This document shows positions 43,366 through 50,784 of a stretch of DNA of 64,000 nucleotides, in pieces. The DNA lies in contig NZ_LGKG01000196.1 of NCBI RefSeq assembly GCF_001294335.1, positions 346,349 through 410,348 on the forward strand, read 5' to 3'. Source of the stretch: Streptomyces chattanoogensis. Lineage in GTDB: Bacteria > Actinomycetota > Actinomycetes > Streptomycetales > Streptomycetaceae. Both the position numbers and the translations under genes were made by a program. The notes under the pieces are model-generated. The model saw only the letters and a program-made list of their open reading frames with translations. It ran no database searches and was not told where the DNA came from. Every line of letters begins with the position of its first letter. The stretch's first letter is position 1.

Positions 43366-43432
43366 TTCTTCTCCGGTGATTGAGCGGATGCGATCTGCAA
43401 CAGATCGACTTCTTACAGTGGCGTAGGTTCGA
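43366..43432 (-). promoter_or_regulatory. CRSHD-type leader, copy 2
   Basis: Inverted repeat CGATC (43391-43395) N7 GATCG (43403-43407), 26 nt from ATG 43365, followed in the gene's direction by CATCCGCTCAATCACCGGAG. The similarity to the other copies fades beyond about 65 bp. The remainder of 43433-43674 shows no gene. Confidence 0.65.
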
Positions 43433-43674
43433 GAGGGAATTCGCCGCACCGCCCGGCACGGCATCGACAGACCGGACGGGCGGAGGGCCCTATAGCTGGG
43501 CACGGACCGAGAGGTTGCCCCGCTCCCGCGGAAAGAGCCGCGGAGGCAGGGCAGTTACAGCGGGCCCGCCGGGCGGTTCGCGCCGGCCCCGCGGGCGTTC
43601 AACGGCGGCCGGCGGCCCCGCCTGCCCCATTGCTGCACTCCGGGGTGGGGGCCGGGCCGTACCGACGTGAACGG

Positions 43675-44526
43675 TCAGGAGAGTCGGGGCAGATCGAGCT
43701 GCCCCACCGGAGCCGCCGCGAGACGTCCGAGACCGACCGGGGAGACCTGCGGGACACCCGGGGCGACCAGCGGGTTGATCAGCGGATTGACCTGGGGATT
43801 CACCTGCGGGTTGACCTGGGGGGCGACCTGCGGGGCGTGCTGCGGGGGAACGACCTGCGGGACGACGACCTCCGGCGCGACCTGCGGGGTGACCTGCGGG
43901 GCAGCCTGGGGGACCACCTGCGGCATCACCTGCGGAACGACCGGCTGCTGAGCAGGAGCGGCCGCCTGCGGGGCAGGCTGCGGGGCCGCCTGCGGGGCAG
44001 CCTCCTGCTGATGCGAGGCGTGACTGGCGGAAGCCTGCGAAGCGCCCTGCGAGCTGGCGTATGCGGTGGTGTGGGGGCCGTCGTGCTCCGGGGCGGCCTG
44101 CGGCGCCGGAGCGGCCTGCGGGGCCGGCGGCTGCGGAGCGGGAGCCGGGGCGGGAGCGGCCTGCGGGGCCGGCGGCTGCGGAGCGGGGGCCGGAGGTGCC
44201 GGCGGCTGCGGGGCGGGGGCGGCCTGCGGCTGGTAGGCGGGCTGGGGAGCCGGAGCCGGCTGCGGCTGGTAGACCGGCTGCGGAGCGGGAGCCGGCTGCG
44301 GCTGATACGCCGGCTGCGGCTGGTAGGCCGGCTGGGGGGCGGCCTGCGGCTGGTACGCCGGCTGCGGAGCGGGAGCCGGCTGCGGCTGATACGCCGGCTG
44401 CGGAGCGGGAGCCGGGGCGGCCCCGTACCCGACGGGGGGAGCGTCGGCATGGCTGACCCCGGCGCCGATTGCGGACAGACCGCCGGCCGCCGCGACGACG
44501 AGCATGGCCTGATGAAGCTTGCGCAT
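43675..44526 (-). CDS. Pro/Gln-rich repeat protein with rodlin-type leader and signal peptide
   Basis: A 283-residue exported low-complexity protein. The signal peptide RKLHQAMLVVAAAGGLSAIG is almost that of the rodlin at 45917-46441. The mature part has three blocks: tandem AYQPQPAPAPQP and PPAPQAAPAP repeats (about residues 35-150), a Ser/His-rich bridge (AYASSQGASQASASHASHQQ) shared in style with the rodlin, and PQVxPQV repeats (about 190-250) ending VNPLINPLVAPGVPQVSPVG. No cysteine and no RPYQECSP rodlin domain is present. It starts at ATG 44526. It looks like a rodlin relative that kept only the repetitive half; Gln-rich PQ repeats may favour assembly or wall spanning. Confidence 0.78.
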   Translation of the reverse strand: MRKLHQAMLVVAAAGGLSAIGAGVSHADAPPVGYGAAPAPAPQPAYQPQPAPAPQPAYQPQAAPQPAYQPQPAYQPQPAPAPQPVYQPQPAPAPQPAYQPQAAPAPQPPAPPAPAPQPPAPQAAPAPAPAPQPPAPQAAPAPQAAPEHDGPHTTAYASSQGASQASASHASHQQEAAPQAAPQPAPQAAAPAQQPVVPQVMPQVVPQAAPQVTPQVAPEVVVPQVVPPQHAPQVAPQVNPQVNPQVNPLINPLVAPGVPQVSPVGLGRLAAAPVGQLDLPRLS

Positions 44527-44555
44527 GGAACCCTCGGCCCTTCATTGCCTGTACA
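44527..44555 (-). promoter_or_regulatory. Rodlin-type leader, copy 2
   Basis: TGTACAGGCAATGAAGGGCC then GAGGGTTCC before ATG 44526; differs from copy 1 at few positions. The upstream stretch to about 44615 also matches the rodlin gene at 46441 (AGCAATAAGCAAT and TTAGCGCGCGC-like parts). Confidence 0.65.
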
Positions 44556-45300
44556 TGGAAATCTGCATTGCTTATTGCTGTCTTGCGCGCGCTAACAGTG
44601 GTAATCCCGGGGGTTCACGCCCTGCGCACCCCGTGTCGGACCACGGTGAAAGCCTCCCGCAGGCCCTCGACGGCACTCGCTGCGCTGCCTTCCAACGCTC
44701 CTCGAAGCCGACGGCGGATCCCATCGCCTCTCCTCTGAATTCACGTCAGACAACATTGCCGGCGTAGTCGCCACGGGCCGCCCCGGCACCAAGGAAGAGC
44801 ATTTCCGGGCAGGCGGCCCACGGGCCCATTCGCTGTTCTCTCCCAGGGGGCAACGAGATTTCCCCTGGTCGGGACACGGGAACCGATGCGCGGTCACCCA
44901 TTTGCCACGTTCCGCTTATCGGGCTGTCGGCGGCGGCCCGGCCGCTCTTCGGGCCGCAGCCGGTGCAGAAGGCGGGGGCGGCATCGCGGTGACGGGAAAG
45001 ACGGAATTCACCCCGGCGCGTTCGAGGGGCCGGGTGGTGCCGGGGCGAGACGCCGTGCGCGCTTTCGACTGTGGGCAAGGCATTCCCACCCCCGCCCGCC
45101 GAACCGGCCGCGCCAGTTGACGAACATTCAGCCGAGGGGATCCATTCGGCAATGGCGGCACGGGAATTGATTTCGTGTCAGGTGGGGCTGCTCAGGCAGG
45201 GCTGCCTGTGGCGATCCAGCAATGCAGCCCCATCAACCGGACCGGCCGTGCGGGACAGGCGACTCTGCCCGTCTCTCACGGCCGGTCCGGAACATCGAAA
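44556..45300. other. Long upstream region of the PQ-rich gene
   Basis: About 745 bp without a credible gene, although several frames are open. It contains conserved block A (44836-44908), also present upstream of two other rodlin-leader genes. A large regulatory region or remains of a lost gene would explain it. Confidence 0.4.
44836..44908 (-). promoter_or_regulatory. Conserved far-upstream block A
   Basis: About 70 bp shared with 46630-46700 and 54886-54957; common strings include CCTGGTCGGG, CAACGAGATTTC and CGGTCACCC with TTTGCC. It lies 310 bp before ATG 44526. Confidence 0.6.
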
Positions 45301-45302
45301 AC

Positions 45303-45340
45303 GGCCCCGGCATCGGCCTGGTGGCTCGGATGCCGGGACC
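45303..45340 (-). terminator. GAGCCACCAGGCC-loop terminator, copy 3
   Basis: Stem between GGCCCCGGCATC and GATGCCGGGACC (one mismatch), loop CGGCCTGGTGGCTCG on the plus strand, 33 bp beyond the stop of the minus-strand CRSHD gene 3; AAAA (45297-45301) gives the T-run on the minus strand. Confidence 0.78.
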
Positions 45341-45373
45341 TCTTTCGCTTACCTACGCGACTGCCCGATGGGC

Positions 45374-45655
45374 TCAGAGAGCGCTGTTGTTGCAGCCCAT
45401 GGACGAGCCGAGGGTGGTGGACTGCGCACCCGCGGGGCCCTCGCCGTTGAGCGCGTTGCCCAGCACGCCGTTGAGGATCCCGACCTCGCCGAGGATGTCG
45501 ACGTTCAGGTCGTGCGATCTGCAGGAGCTGCCCTGCTTGATGTCGAACTTGTTGCCCGCCGGCTTCCCGCCGTCGGCGTAGGCGGTGCCCGCGCCGAGGA
45601 TGCCGATGCTGCCCAGGGCGGCGGCCACGACGACAGCCTTGTGAAGCTTGCGCAT
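45374..45655 (-). CDS. CRSHD-family small secreted protein 3
   Basis: A 93-residue exported protein. The signal peptide LHKAVVVAAALGSIGILGAG is cleaved after AYA near residue 27. A spacer DGGKPAGNKFDIKQG leads into the domain SSCRSHDLNVDILGEVGILN, GVLGNALNGEG, AQSTTLGSSMGCNNSAL. It matches CRSHD protein 1 through the whole domain apart from a few residues. It starts at ATG 45655 with GGAGAAGAA. Leader, gene and terminator are all copies of the same three-part unit. Confidence 0.85.
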   Translation of the reverse strand: MRKLHKAVVVAAALGSIGILGAGTAYADGGKPAGNKFDIKQGSSCRSHDLNVDILGEVGILNGVLGNALNGEGPAGAQSTTLGSSMGCNNSAL

Positions 45656-45770
45656 TTCTTCTCCGGAAGGTTGAGCGGCTGCGATCTGTGAGGGATCGAC
45701 TTCGTACAGTTACGGAGACTAATCACGAAATATCCTGAAGTCGCGTAGCGACGCGCCGGATTGTATGATC
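45656..45770 (-). promoter_or_regulatory. CRSHD-type leader, copy 3 (long form)
   Basis: Inverted repeat CGATC (45682-45686) N7 GATCG (45694-45698), 26 nt from the start. Similarity to copy 4 (48485-48600) continues for about 115 bp, through GTAACTGTACGAAG, GACTTCAGGATA, CCGGCGCGTCG and ATACAATCC (gene strand), so the promoter itself is conserved. Confidence 0.75.
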
Positions 45771-45849
45771 GAGGGCTTGAAGCCTGCCCGTGCCGAGCTC
45801 TGTACGGCCGGATGCACGCGCCGCGTTCGGTCAGTCACGCCGCACGCAA

Positions 45850-45884
45850 ACGGGCCCTTCGGGGTGCTCCCCCGAAGGGCCCGT
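45850..45884 (-). terminator. Rodlin-type terminator, copy 2
   Basis: Perfect 15-bp stem ACGGGCCCTTCGGGG (45850-45864) with 45870-45884, loop TGCTC; on the minus strand TTTGCGTGCG follows, as after the short rodlin gene. Confidence 0.88.
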
Positions 45885-45916
45885 GGCGGGCGTGATGCGC
45901 GGCGGCCTCAGTGGTC

Positions 45917-46441
45917 CTACCTGGCGTGGGCGTAGGCGTTGGACTGGCTGTTGGTCTGGCCGTTGGCCTGGGTGCAGTGGACGCCCGAGGTCTGCGGGGC
46001 GGCAAGCAGGCCGACCGGGACGTTGGCGTCGAGCAGCGACTGGGGGCTGCACTCCTGGTACGGGCGGAAGAGGTTGTTCTGGTCCTGCATGCCGCCGCCC
46101 AGCAGGGAGCCCTGCGGGGCGGCCTGCGGCGCGGTCGGCGAGGAGACCTGCGGGGAAATCTGCGGGCTGAGCTGGGGGTTGAGCTGTGGCGAGACCTGCG
46201 CCCCGGACTCCTGCGGGGCAGCGCCCTGCGGGGCGTCCTGCTGCGGAGAAGCGTGCGACCCGGAAGCGTGCGAAGTGGCCTGCGAAGCGCTCCAGGCCTG
46301 GGGGCCGTCCGGCTGCGGAACGGGCGGCGAGGCGGCACCGTTGTACGCCATGGGAACGTCGGCGGAGCTGGCGCCGATACCGATGGCGGACAGTCCGCCG
46401 GCCGCTGCGAAGACGAGCGCGACCTGATGAAGCTTGCGCAT
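45917..46441 (-). CDS. rdl: Rodlin with PQ-rich N-terminal insertion
   Basis: A 174-residue rodlin, the protein that arranges chaplin fibrils into the paired-rod surface layer of aerial hyphae and spores. The signal peptide RKLHQVALVFAAAGGLSAIG ends near ASS-AD. The C-terminal rodlin domain (about residues 110-174) contains NNLFRPYQECSPQSLLDANV, PVGLLAAPQTSGVHCTQANG, and QTNSQSNAYAHAR, with both cysteines. Between them lies a linker of about 85 residues with ASQATSHASGSHASPQQ and QLNPQLSPQISPQ repeats. Such a long PQ linker is more than I expect from RdlA/RdlB (about 130 residues). It starts at ATG 46441. Only this one full-length rodlin is in the window. Confidence 0.9.
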   Translation of the reverse strand: MRKLHQVALVFAAAGGLSAIGIGASSADVPMAYNGAASPPVPQPDGPQAWSASQATSHASGSHASPQQDAPQGAAPQESGAQVSPQLNPQLSPQISPQVSSPTAPQAAPQGSLLGGGMQDQNNLFRPYQECSPQSLLDANVPVGLLAAPQTSGVHCTQANGQTNSQSNAYAHAR

Positions 46442-46470
46442 GGAACCCTCGGCCCTTCGTTACCTGTGCA
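46442..46470 (-). promoter_or_regulatory. Rodlin-type leader, copy 3
   Basis: TGCACAGGTAACGAAGGGCC then GAGGGTTCC before ATG 46441. The conserved upstream part extends to about 46530. Confidence 0.65.
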
Positions 46471-46629
46471 TGGAAATCTGATTGCTTATTGCTCTTTTGT
46501 GCGCGCTGACAGTGGTAATCCTGGGGTTTCACACCCTGCGCACCCCCGTGCGGGACCACGATGGAGACCTCTCGCAGGCCCACGACACCACGTGTCGCAA
46601 CCGCCCTCCCGACGGGCCCATTCACCGTG

Positions 46630-46700
46630 TTCTCTCCCAGGGGCAACGAGATTTCGCCTGGTCGGGTCACGGAAGACGGCGTGTGGTCACCCGTTTGCCA
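46630..46700 (-). promoter_or_regulatory. Conserved far-upstream block B
   Basis: The second copy of the 70-bp block (see 44836-44908), 189 bp before the rodlin start. It shares TTCTCTCCCAGG, CCTGGTCGGGTCACGG and GGTCACCCGTTTGCC with the other copies. No gene lies in 46442-46825. Confidence 0.6.
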
Positions 46701-46825
46701 ACTGGCGTGAATCATTTCGGGTGTTGATGGCCCGCCTGGGCAATGGGCGGTGACAGGCGGTGGGGCGTGCACAACTGCGGTGTGAATACCTCCCGTTGGA
46801 GGACCGGCCTCGGGGCGGACATCAC

Positions 46826-46865
46826 ATGAGTGTGGGGCCCGGCGGTTGCCGGGCCCCACACTCAT
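46826..46865 (-). terminator. Terminator after the chaplin gene
   Basis: Perfect 18-bp stem (46826-46843 with 46848-46865), loop GGTT, 43 bp past the chaplin stop. Confidence 0.88.
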
Positions 46866-46908
46866 ACATGACAGAGCGACAGTTTCGAACGGCTGTCACT
46901 GCCTACAT

Positions 46909-47442
46909 TCAGTCGCGCGCGGCGACTCGGCGGCCCCGGCGGTAGAGCAGGACGCCACCGATGATCATCGCCGCACTGGCGCCGGCCGGAATCGCCAGGC
47001 TGACCTTTTCCGCACCGGTGCGTGCCAGCTCGGGGCGAACGGGGGCCGCAGCGTGGAGCTGGTGGCGCTGGTGCTGCTGGACGTGCTGGTGGTGATGCTT
47101 GATCGCGCGAGTGACGACCGGAGGCGCCGCCTGACGGTGGCGGTGAGTCGGCTTGGCGCGGTGCTGCTGCGGCTTGTGACGCATCTCCGAGTGGTGCCCG
47201 TGCCCGTGCTCGACATTGGCGCAGCGGTTGCCGATAGCGGGGTTGAGCGCTCCGACCACATTGACCGTGTTGCCGCAGATGTTGGCCGGGATGTGGATCG
47301 GCACCTGAATCAGGTTGCCGGAGAGTACGCCGGGAGAACCGACGGCAGCCCCGTGGGCGCCGCTGTCGGCGAGGGTCGTGCCCGCACCCATGAGCAGCAG
47401 GCCGCCGGTGGCAGCCGAAGCGGCAATGACCTTTTTGATCAC
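46909..47442 (-). CDS. chp: Sortase-anchored chaplin with one chaplin domain and a His-rich stalk
   Basis: A 177-residue chaplin. The signal peptide (KKVIAASAATGGLLLMGAG) is cleaved after TLA near residue 25. One chaplin domain follows (about residues 36-75): GVLSGNLIQVPIHIPANICG, NTVNVVGALNPAIGNRCAN, with both cysteines. A stalk of about 50 residues is unusually rich in His and Gln (HGHHSEMRHKPQQHR, IKHHHQHVQQHQRHQ). The C-terminus has LARTG, a membrane helix and RRGRRVAARD, an LAxTG class E sortase signal. Known long chaplins carry two chaplin domains; here there is one. GTG 47442 follows AAGGAG by 5 nt. It would anchor the hydrophobic layer to the wall. Confidence 0.92.
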   Translation of the reverse strand: MIKKVIAASAATGGLLLMGAGTTLADSGAHGAAVGSPGVLSGNLIQVPIHIPANICGNTVNVVGALNPAIGNRCANVEHGHGHHSEMRHKPQQHRAKPTHRHRQAAPPVVTRAIKHHHQHVQQHQRHQLHAAAPVRPELARTGAEKVSLAIPAGASAAMIIGGVLLYRRGRRVAARD

Positions 47443-47758
47443 GTGACTCCTTCTTAGCAGTGCGGTCACGGCCGCGGACCGCACAAGCCTCAACGAGGCC
47501 GGAAGGGGAAGGCTACGAATCCGGCATTTCGATCACTCATTCAGCTTGGCGCATACGCTCACTCGGCTGACGAGTGACGTCATTCCGATTTTATGGAGAG
47601 GTTTTCCCCGTGGCGGTCACTTCCGGGAAAAGCCGAGGACAGGGGCTGTCCTTTGATGATCCGGCCGCCCGAGCCCGCCGGCACAACGGCCCGACCGCCC
47701 CCTGCCCGCCTTTGATTGCGGACCCCGAAATGACCCCGACGGACCATTCGGCGGGCCG
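47443..47758. other. Chaplin upstream region
   Basis: 316 bp with no gene. It contains the inverted repeat TCACTCG-GCTGA-CGAGTGA at 47559-47577, 117 nt before the chaplin start, and lower GC around 47510-47600, so the chaplin promoter is probably here. Confidence 0.5.
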
Positions 47759-47989
47759 TCAGAAAATGAGCTTTTCGACGCCCGATGCGCCGGTCCCGGC
47801 CGGGCGGTCAAGCGGGTTGAGCACCTCGAACGGCACGTGGCCCACCTGCAGCCCGCCGATGTTGGAGTTCAGCCTCACGGGATCGCCGACGATGCCGAGG
47901 ACGCCGGGGCCGGGATCGGCGTGGGCGGGGGCGGAGAAGGCCCCGGCGAGAGCGAGGGCTGCCACGAAGGTGGCGAGTGCGCGGCGCAT
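47759..47989 (-). CDS. Small secreted protein with a VLNPL motif
   Basis: A 76-residue exported protein not known to me. The signal peptide (RRALATFVAALALAGAFSAP) ends AHA near residue 24. The 52-residue mature part, DPGPGVLGIVGDPVRLNSNI then GGLQVGHVPFEVLNPLDRP, has no cysteine and is rich in V, L, G and N; VLNPL recalls the LNP of chaplins. It starts at ATG 47989 after AGGAG. It is oriented like the chaplin gene but 316 bp upstream, so probably separate. It may be another small surface-layer component. Confidence 0.75.
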   Translation of the reverse strand: MRRALATFVAALALAGAFSAPAHADPGPGVLGIVGDPVRLNSNIGGLQVGHVPFEVLNPLDRPAGTGASGVEKLIF

Positions 47990-48484
47990 AGCGGCTCCTG
48001 CTTCATTTCGTGTCATTCGCGTGCTGCGTGCACAGCGCACCCTTCCACTCGTGCGGGACTGGCTCCGGCATCTGCGCCATGCACGCCGAGCGATCACCTG
48101 ATCGCACGGTCGCGAAAGGCTTGCGCGCGATTTTCCAGGAAGTGCGCACCGTTACGCCGCACGGGGGAATTCCATGGCCTCTGCTCGCGGGCACCGCACC
48201 GCACGGTCCTCGGCAGGGATTTCGCCCGGCCTCGCCGGGGCAGGAGGCGCGTATCGCGTCAGCAGCGAACTCCGGCGCCCCGTGACGCGAAATCGGGCTG
48301 GAATCCGGGAGGTGCCGGGCCATGTTTCCGGGGTCGCCGCTCCCTACTCGACCGCTCGTTGATATGCAGCTTGGCCTAATAGGTGGTGCGCGCAGGGCCG
48401 AACAGGTGGTGCGCCACGGCGGGCCCGACTGCGCCGGACCGTAAATGCCCTGATCTGCTCGGAGTGAGCGGGAAAACGAGCGCT
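47990..48484. other. Divergent intergenic region
   Basis: About 495 bp between the small secreted-protein gene and the fourth CRSHD leader. Open frames are present, but none has a ribosome site, signal sequence or similarity to neighbours. No hairpin or repeat stands out. Confidence 0.35.
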
Positions 48485-48600
48485 CCATCATACAATCCGG
48501 CGCGTCGTTGCGCGACTTCAGGATAATTGGCTATTAGCCTCCGTAACTGCACGAAGTCGATCGATCACAGATCGCATCCGCTCAACCTTCCGGAGAAGAA
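48485..48600 (+). promoter_or_regulatory. CRSHD-type leader, copy 4 (long form)
   Basis: Inverted repeat CGATC (48558-48562) N7 GATCG (48570-48574), 26 nt before ATG 48601. The match to copy 3 runs through ATACAATCCGGCGCGTCG (48490 onward), GACTTCAGGATA and CCGTAACTG. GGAGAAGAA is the ribosome site. Confidence 0.75.
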
Positions 48601-48906
48601 ATGCGCAAGCTTCGCACGGCTGCCATCGTGGCCGCCGCCCTCGGCACCCTCGGCATCCTCGGCGCCGGCACCGCGTACGCCGATGGCGGTTACGGCGGCA
48701 AGAGCAGCGGCGGCAGCAGCGGCTCCTCGTTCGAGATCAAGCAGGGCAGCTCCTGCAGATCGAAGGACACGAACGTCGACATCCTCGGCGAGGTCGGGAT
48801 CGCCAACGGCCTGGGCGGCAACCTGCTCGGCGGCGAGGGCGCCGCGGGAGCGCAGTCCACCACGCTCGGCTCGTCCATGGGCTGCAACAACAGCGTCGGC
48901 AAGTAA
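48601..48906 (+). CDS. CRSHD-family small secreted protein 4
   Basis: A 101-residue exported protein. The signal peptide LRTAAIVAAALGTLGILGAG is cleaved after AYA near residue 27. A Gly/Ser spacer (GGYGGKSSGGSSGSS) precedes the domain SSCRSKDTNVDILGEVGIAN, GLGGNLLGGEG, AQSTTLGSSMGCNNSVGK. It is the most divergent of the four free-standing copies (SKDT for SHDL, VGIANGLGGN for VGILNGVLGN). It starts at ATG 48601. Both cysteines are kept. Confidence 0.85.
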   Translation: MRKLRTAAIVAAALGTLGILGAGTAYADGGYGGKSSGGSSGSSFEIKQGSSCRSKDTNVDILGEVGIANGLGGNLLGGEGAAGAQSTTLGSSMGCNNSVGK

Positions 48907-48930
48907 GCACCGGCCAGTAGCGGAAAAGAG

Positions 48931-48964
48931 CCCCGGTGTCCGAGCCACAGGCCGGACACCGGGG
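48931..48964 (+). terminator. GAGCCACAGGCC-loop terminator, copy 4
   Basis: CCCCGGTGTCCG (48931-48942) pairs perfectly with CGGACACCGGGG (48953-48964), with inner GCC/GGC pairs closing an ACA loop. Confidence 0.85.
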
Positions 48965-49021
48965 CCTTGTTCTGAGCGTGCGGCCGGCGCGCGGGCCGTC
49001 CGGGCCCGGCGCCGCGGCCGG

Positions 49022-50008
49022 TCAGGCGATGCGCCGGATCCGGGGGAAGGACGCCGCCGCGGCGAGGAACAGCCAGGTGGTGATGACGAAGGGCCAGCTG
49101 AGGGTGCGTCCGCCGAACGGCGCGAAGTAGGCGTTCAGGGCGGCCGTCAGAACCGTCGTGACGGCGACGGCCACCAGGGTGTACAGCGCGTTCGGCACCG
49201 TCCTGGCAAGGAACAGGCCGCCCATGGCGACGGCCACGAGGACCGCGTTGTAGCCGTAGACGCCCGCGGCGACCGCAGCCGGCGGGGCGCCCAGGGCCCA
49301 GGACAGGAGTACGGCCACGGCACTGCCGGCGACGGCGGCCAGCCCGTAGCGGATCCCGCCGACGAAGAGCCCCACCAGCATGATCGCGCCGACGTACCAG
49401 TGTGCCGACAGGCCGACCTGGGAGATGTTGGCGAAGAACCCGTGCCACAGGTCGGTCCAGGTGTACGCCGTGCCGGGGGCGGCGGCGATCGGCAGAGCCG
49501 CGGTGCTGCCGCCGGGCCAGACCCGGGTGAAGGCCGGGGCCGCCGCCAGTACCGCTCCGACGACCACACAGAACGGCGCGGTCAGCACCGGCAGCCGCCA
49601 GGGCGCCACCAGGGCGGTCAGCGCCGCGAAGGCCAGTACGCAGACGACGGCACCGCCGATGGTCAGCAGGTATGTCGAGGGGTGGGGGCCCAGGAAGACG
49701 TACAGGGCGATGCCGGTCAGACAGCCGCAGAAGCCCTGCGTTCCCATGTCGATGATGTACCGGTCGACACCCACCGCGTACGCGGTCGCGGTGGCGACCA
49801 CGGCGCCCAGCAGCCCGAAGACGCCCCCCTGCCAGCTGCTCACGAAGAGCGCGAGCGTGAACAGGACACCGGTCCAGACATTCGTCAGCAGGCTGAACTG
49901 GCCGAAGCTGCGGACCAGCTGTGCCGCGAGGCGGACCGGGCCGGGCAGCGCGGGGGGCTCCGCGGTGGTGTCGGGTCCGTCCGGCTTCCAGGTGTCGGGG
50001 GTGATCAC
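49022..50008 (-). CDS. Urea transporter (UT family)
   Basis: A 328-residue integral membrane protein of the urea transporter family, a passive urea channel. About ten helices in two homologous halves are visible. Family landmarks are FGQFSLLTNVWTGVLFTLAL near residue 35, a first-half segment GFCGCLTGIALYVFLGPHP near residue 92, and the second-half equivalent GVYGYNAVLVAVAMGGLFL near residue 245. GTG 50008 follows AGGAGG by 5 nt. It lies 95 bp behind the transglutaminase-like gene and may be its operon partner, which would tie urea to that pathway. The allantoicase gene at the start of the window also makes urea but is too far away for common transcription. Confidence 0.92.
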   Translation of the reverse strand: MITPDTWKPDGPDTTAEPPALPGPVRLAAQLVRSFGQFSLLTNVWTGVLFTLALFVSSWQGGVFGLLGAVVATATAYAVGVDRYIIDMGTQGFCGCLTGIALYVFLGPHPSTYLLTIGGAVVCVLAFAALTALVAPWRLPVLTAPFCVVVGAVLAAAPAFTRVWPGGSTAALPIAAAPGTAYTWTDLWHGFFANISQVGLSAHWYVGAIMLVGLFVGGIRYGLAAVAGSAVAVLLSWALGAPPAAVAAGVYGYNAVLVAVAMGGLFLARTVPNALYTLVAVAVTTVLTAALNAYFAPFGGRTLSWPFVITTWLFLAAAASFPRIRRIA

Positions 50009-50103
50009 GGTGCCTCCTAGGCGGTCCGGGTACGCCGCCGTGCCCGCTGCGGGAGGTGGGGCCCGCTCTGCGCACGGACCGCGGCGCACCGCCGCGTCCG
50101 GCC

Positions 50104-50784
50104 CTACGGCAGGACGCCTTGCGGCAGGGCGTGTGTCGAGGGCAGAGGGTGTGTCGAGGACACGGCGTGCGGGTGTTCCGGGGCGTGCGGCTTTGACGGA
50201 GCGTCAGGATCGTGGGCCGTCGGCGAAGCGTCAGGGGCCGCCGTTTCAGGGGCGAGCTGCCACTGCCCGCCGTCCTCGCGGAGAGCGAGGACGTGTCCGC
50301 TCCCCGTGTGTGCCCCCGGCCCCGAGAACCAGCGGGCGTCGCTCGGGTCCCACCAGCGGTTCCCGACCCGGAGCACCTCGTGGTGCACCGTGTTCCGCCC
50401 GATCCACGCGTCGTTGACCTGCGCCTCGTTCCAGACGGCCCGCCAGTGCGCGGGGGCCATCGGCGGGGTCAGCACCGCGGCGCGGGCCCGCGTGTGCGGT
50501 ACGGACTTCCGGGTGAGGAGCGCCGCCGCCACATCGGCGTGCACCCCGCAGTCGCCGACGAGGTCACCGTGGTCCACCAGGTCACACCAGTGCGCCGGCC
50601 ACTGCACGGGCCCCCACCGGAAGAGCCCGGGGACGGCGGCGAGCGCGGTCCCTGTGTCCCCGTAGTGCATGAGCTGGGCGAACACGCTGTGCTTGACCAT
50701 CTCGCAGCACGCCTTCGGGTGACTGGCCACCTGGGACAGTTCGATCCGGTCGAACCGCTTCAGATCCCCCATCAGTCCACTCAT
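50104..50784 (-). CDS. Transglutaminase-like protein (Cys-His-Asp fold)
   Basis: A 226-residue soluble protein of the transglutaminase/papain-like superfamily by motif reading. The proposed triad is Cys in LVGDCGVHADVAAALL (near residue 78), His in TVHHEVLRVGNRWWDPSD (near residue 134) and Asp in the same WWDPSD segment, with the spacing usual for this fold. The last 45 residues are His/Pro/Ala-rich and probably disordered. ATG 50784 overlaps the stop of the fusion gene before it (ATGA), so both are made together. In small-molecule pathways such folds act as amide ligases, acyltransferases or proteases. I do not recognise the exact family. Confidence 0.72.
   Translation of the reverse strand: MSGLMGDLKRFDRIELSQVASHPKACCEMVKHSVFAQLMHYGDTGTALAAVPGLFRWGPVQWPAHWCDLVDHGDLVGDCGVHADVAAALLTRKSVPHTRARAAVLTPPMAPAHWRAVWNEAQVNDAWIGRNTVHHEVLRVGNRWWDPSDARWFSGPGAHTGSGHVLALREDGGQWQLAPETAAPDASPTAHDPDAPSKPHAPEHPHAVSSTHPLPSTHALPQGVLP

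Noticed and set aside
48010..48285. Plus-strand frame in the 47990-48484 gap
   Set aside because: No Shine-Dalgarno site, no signal peptide, and composition unlike the neighbouring secreted-protein genes.
48535..48600. CGTAAC at 48542 as the -35 of a BldN-type promoter for CRSHD genes
   Set aside because: The hexamer is present, but I find no CGTTGA-like -10 at the expected spacing, and one CRSHD copy lacks the hexamer. BldN control is attractive biologically but not supported by this reading.
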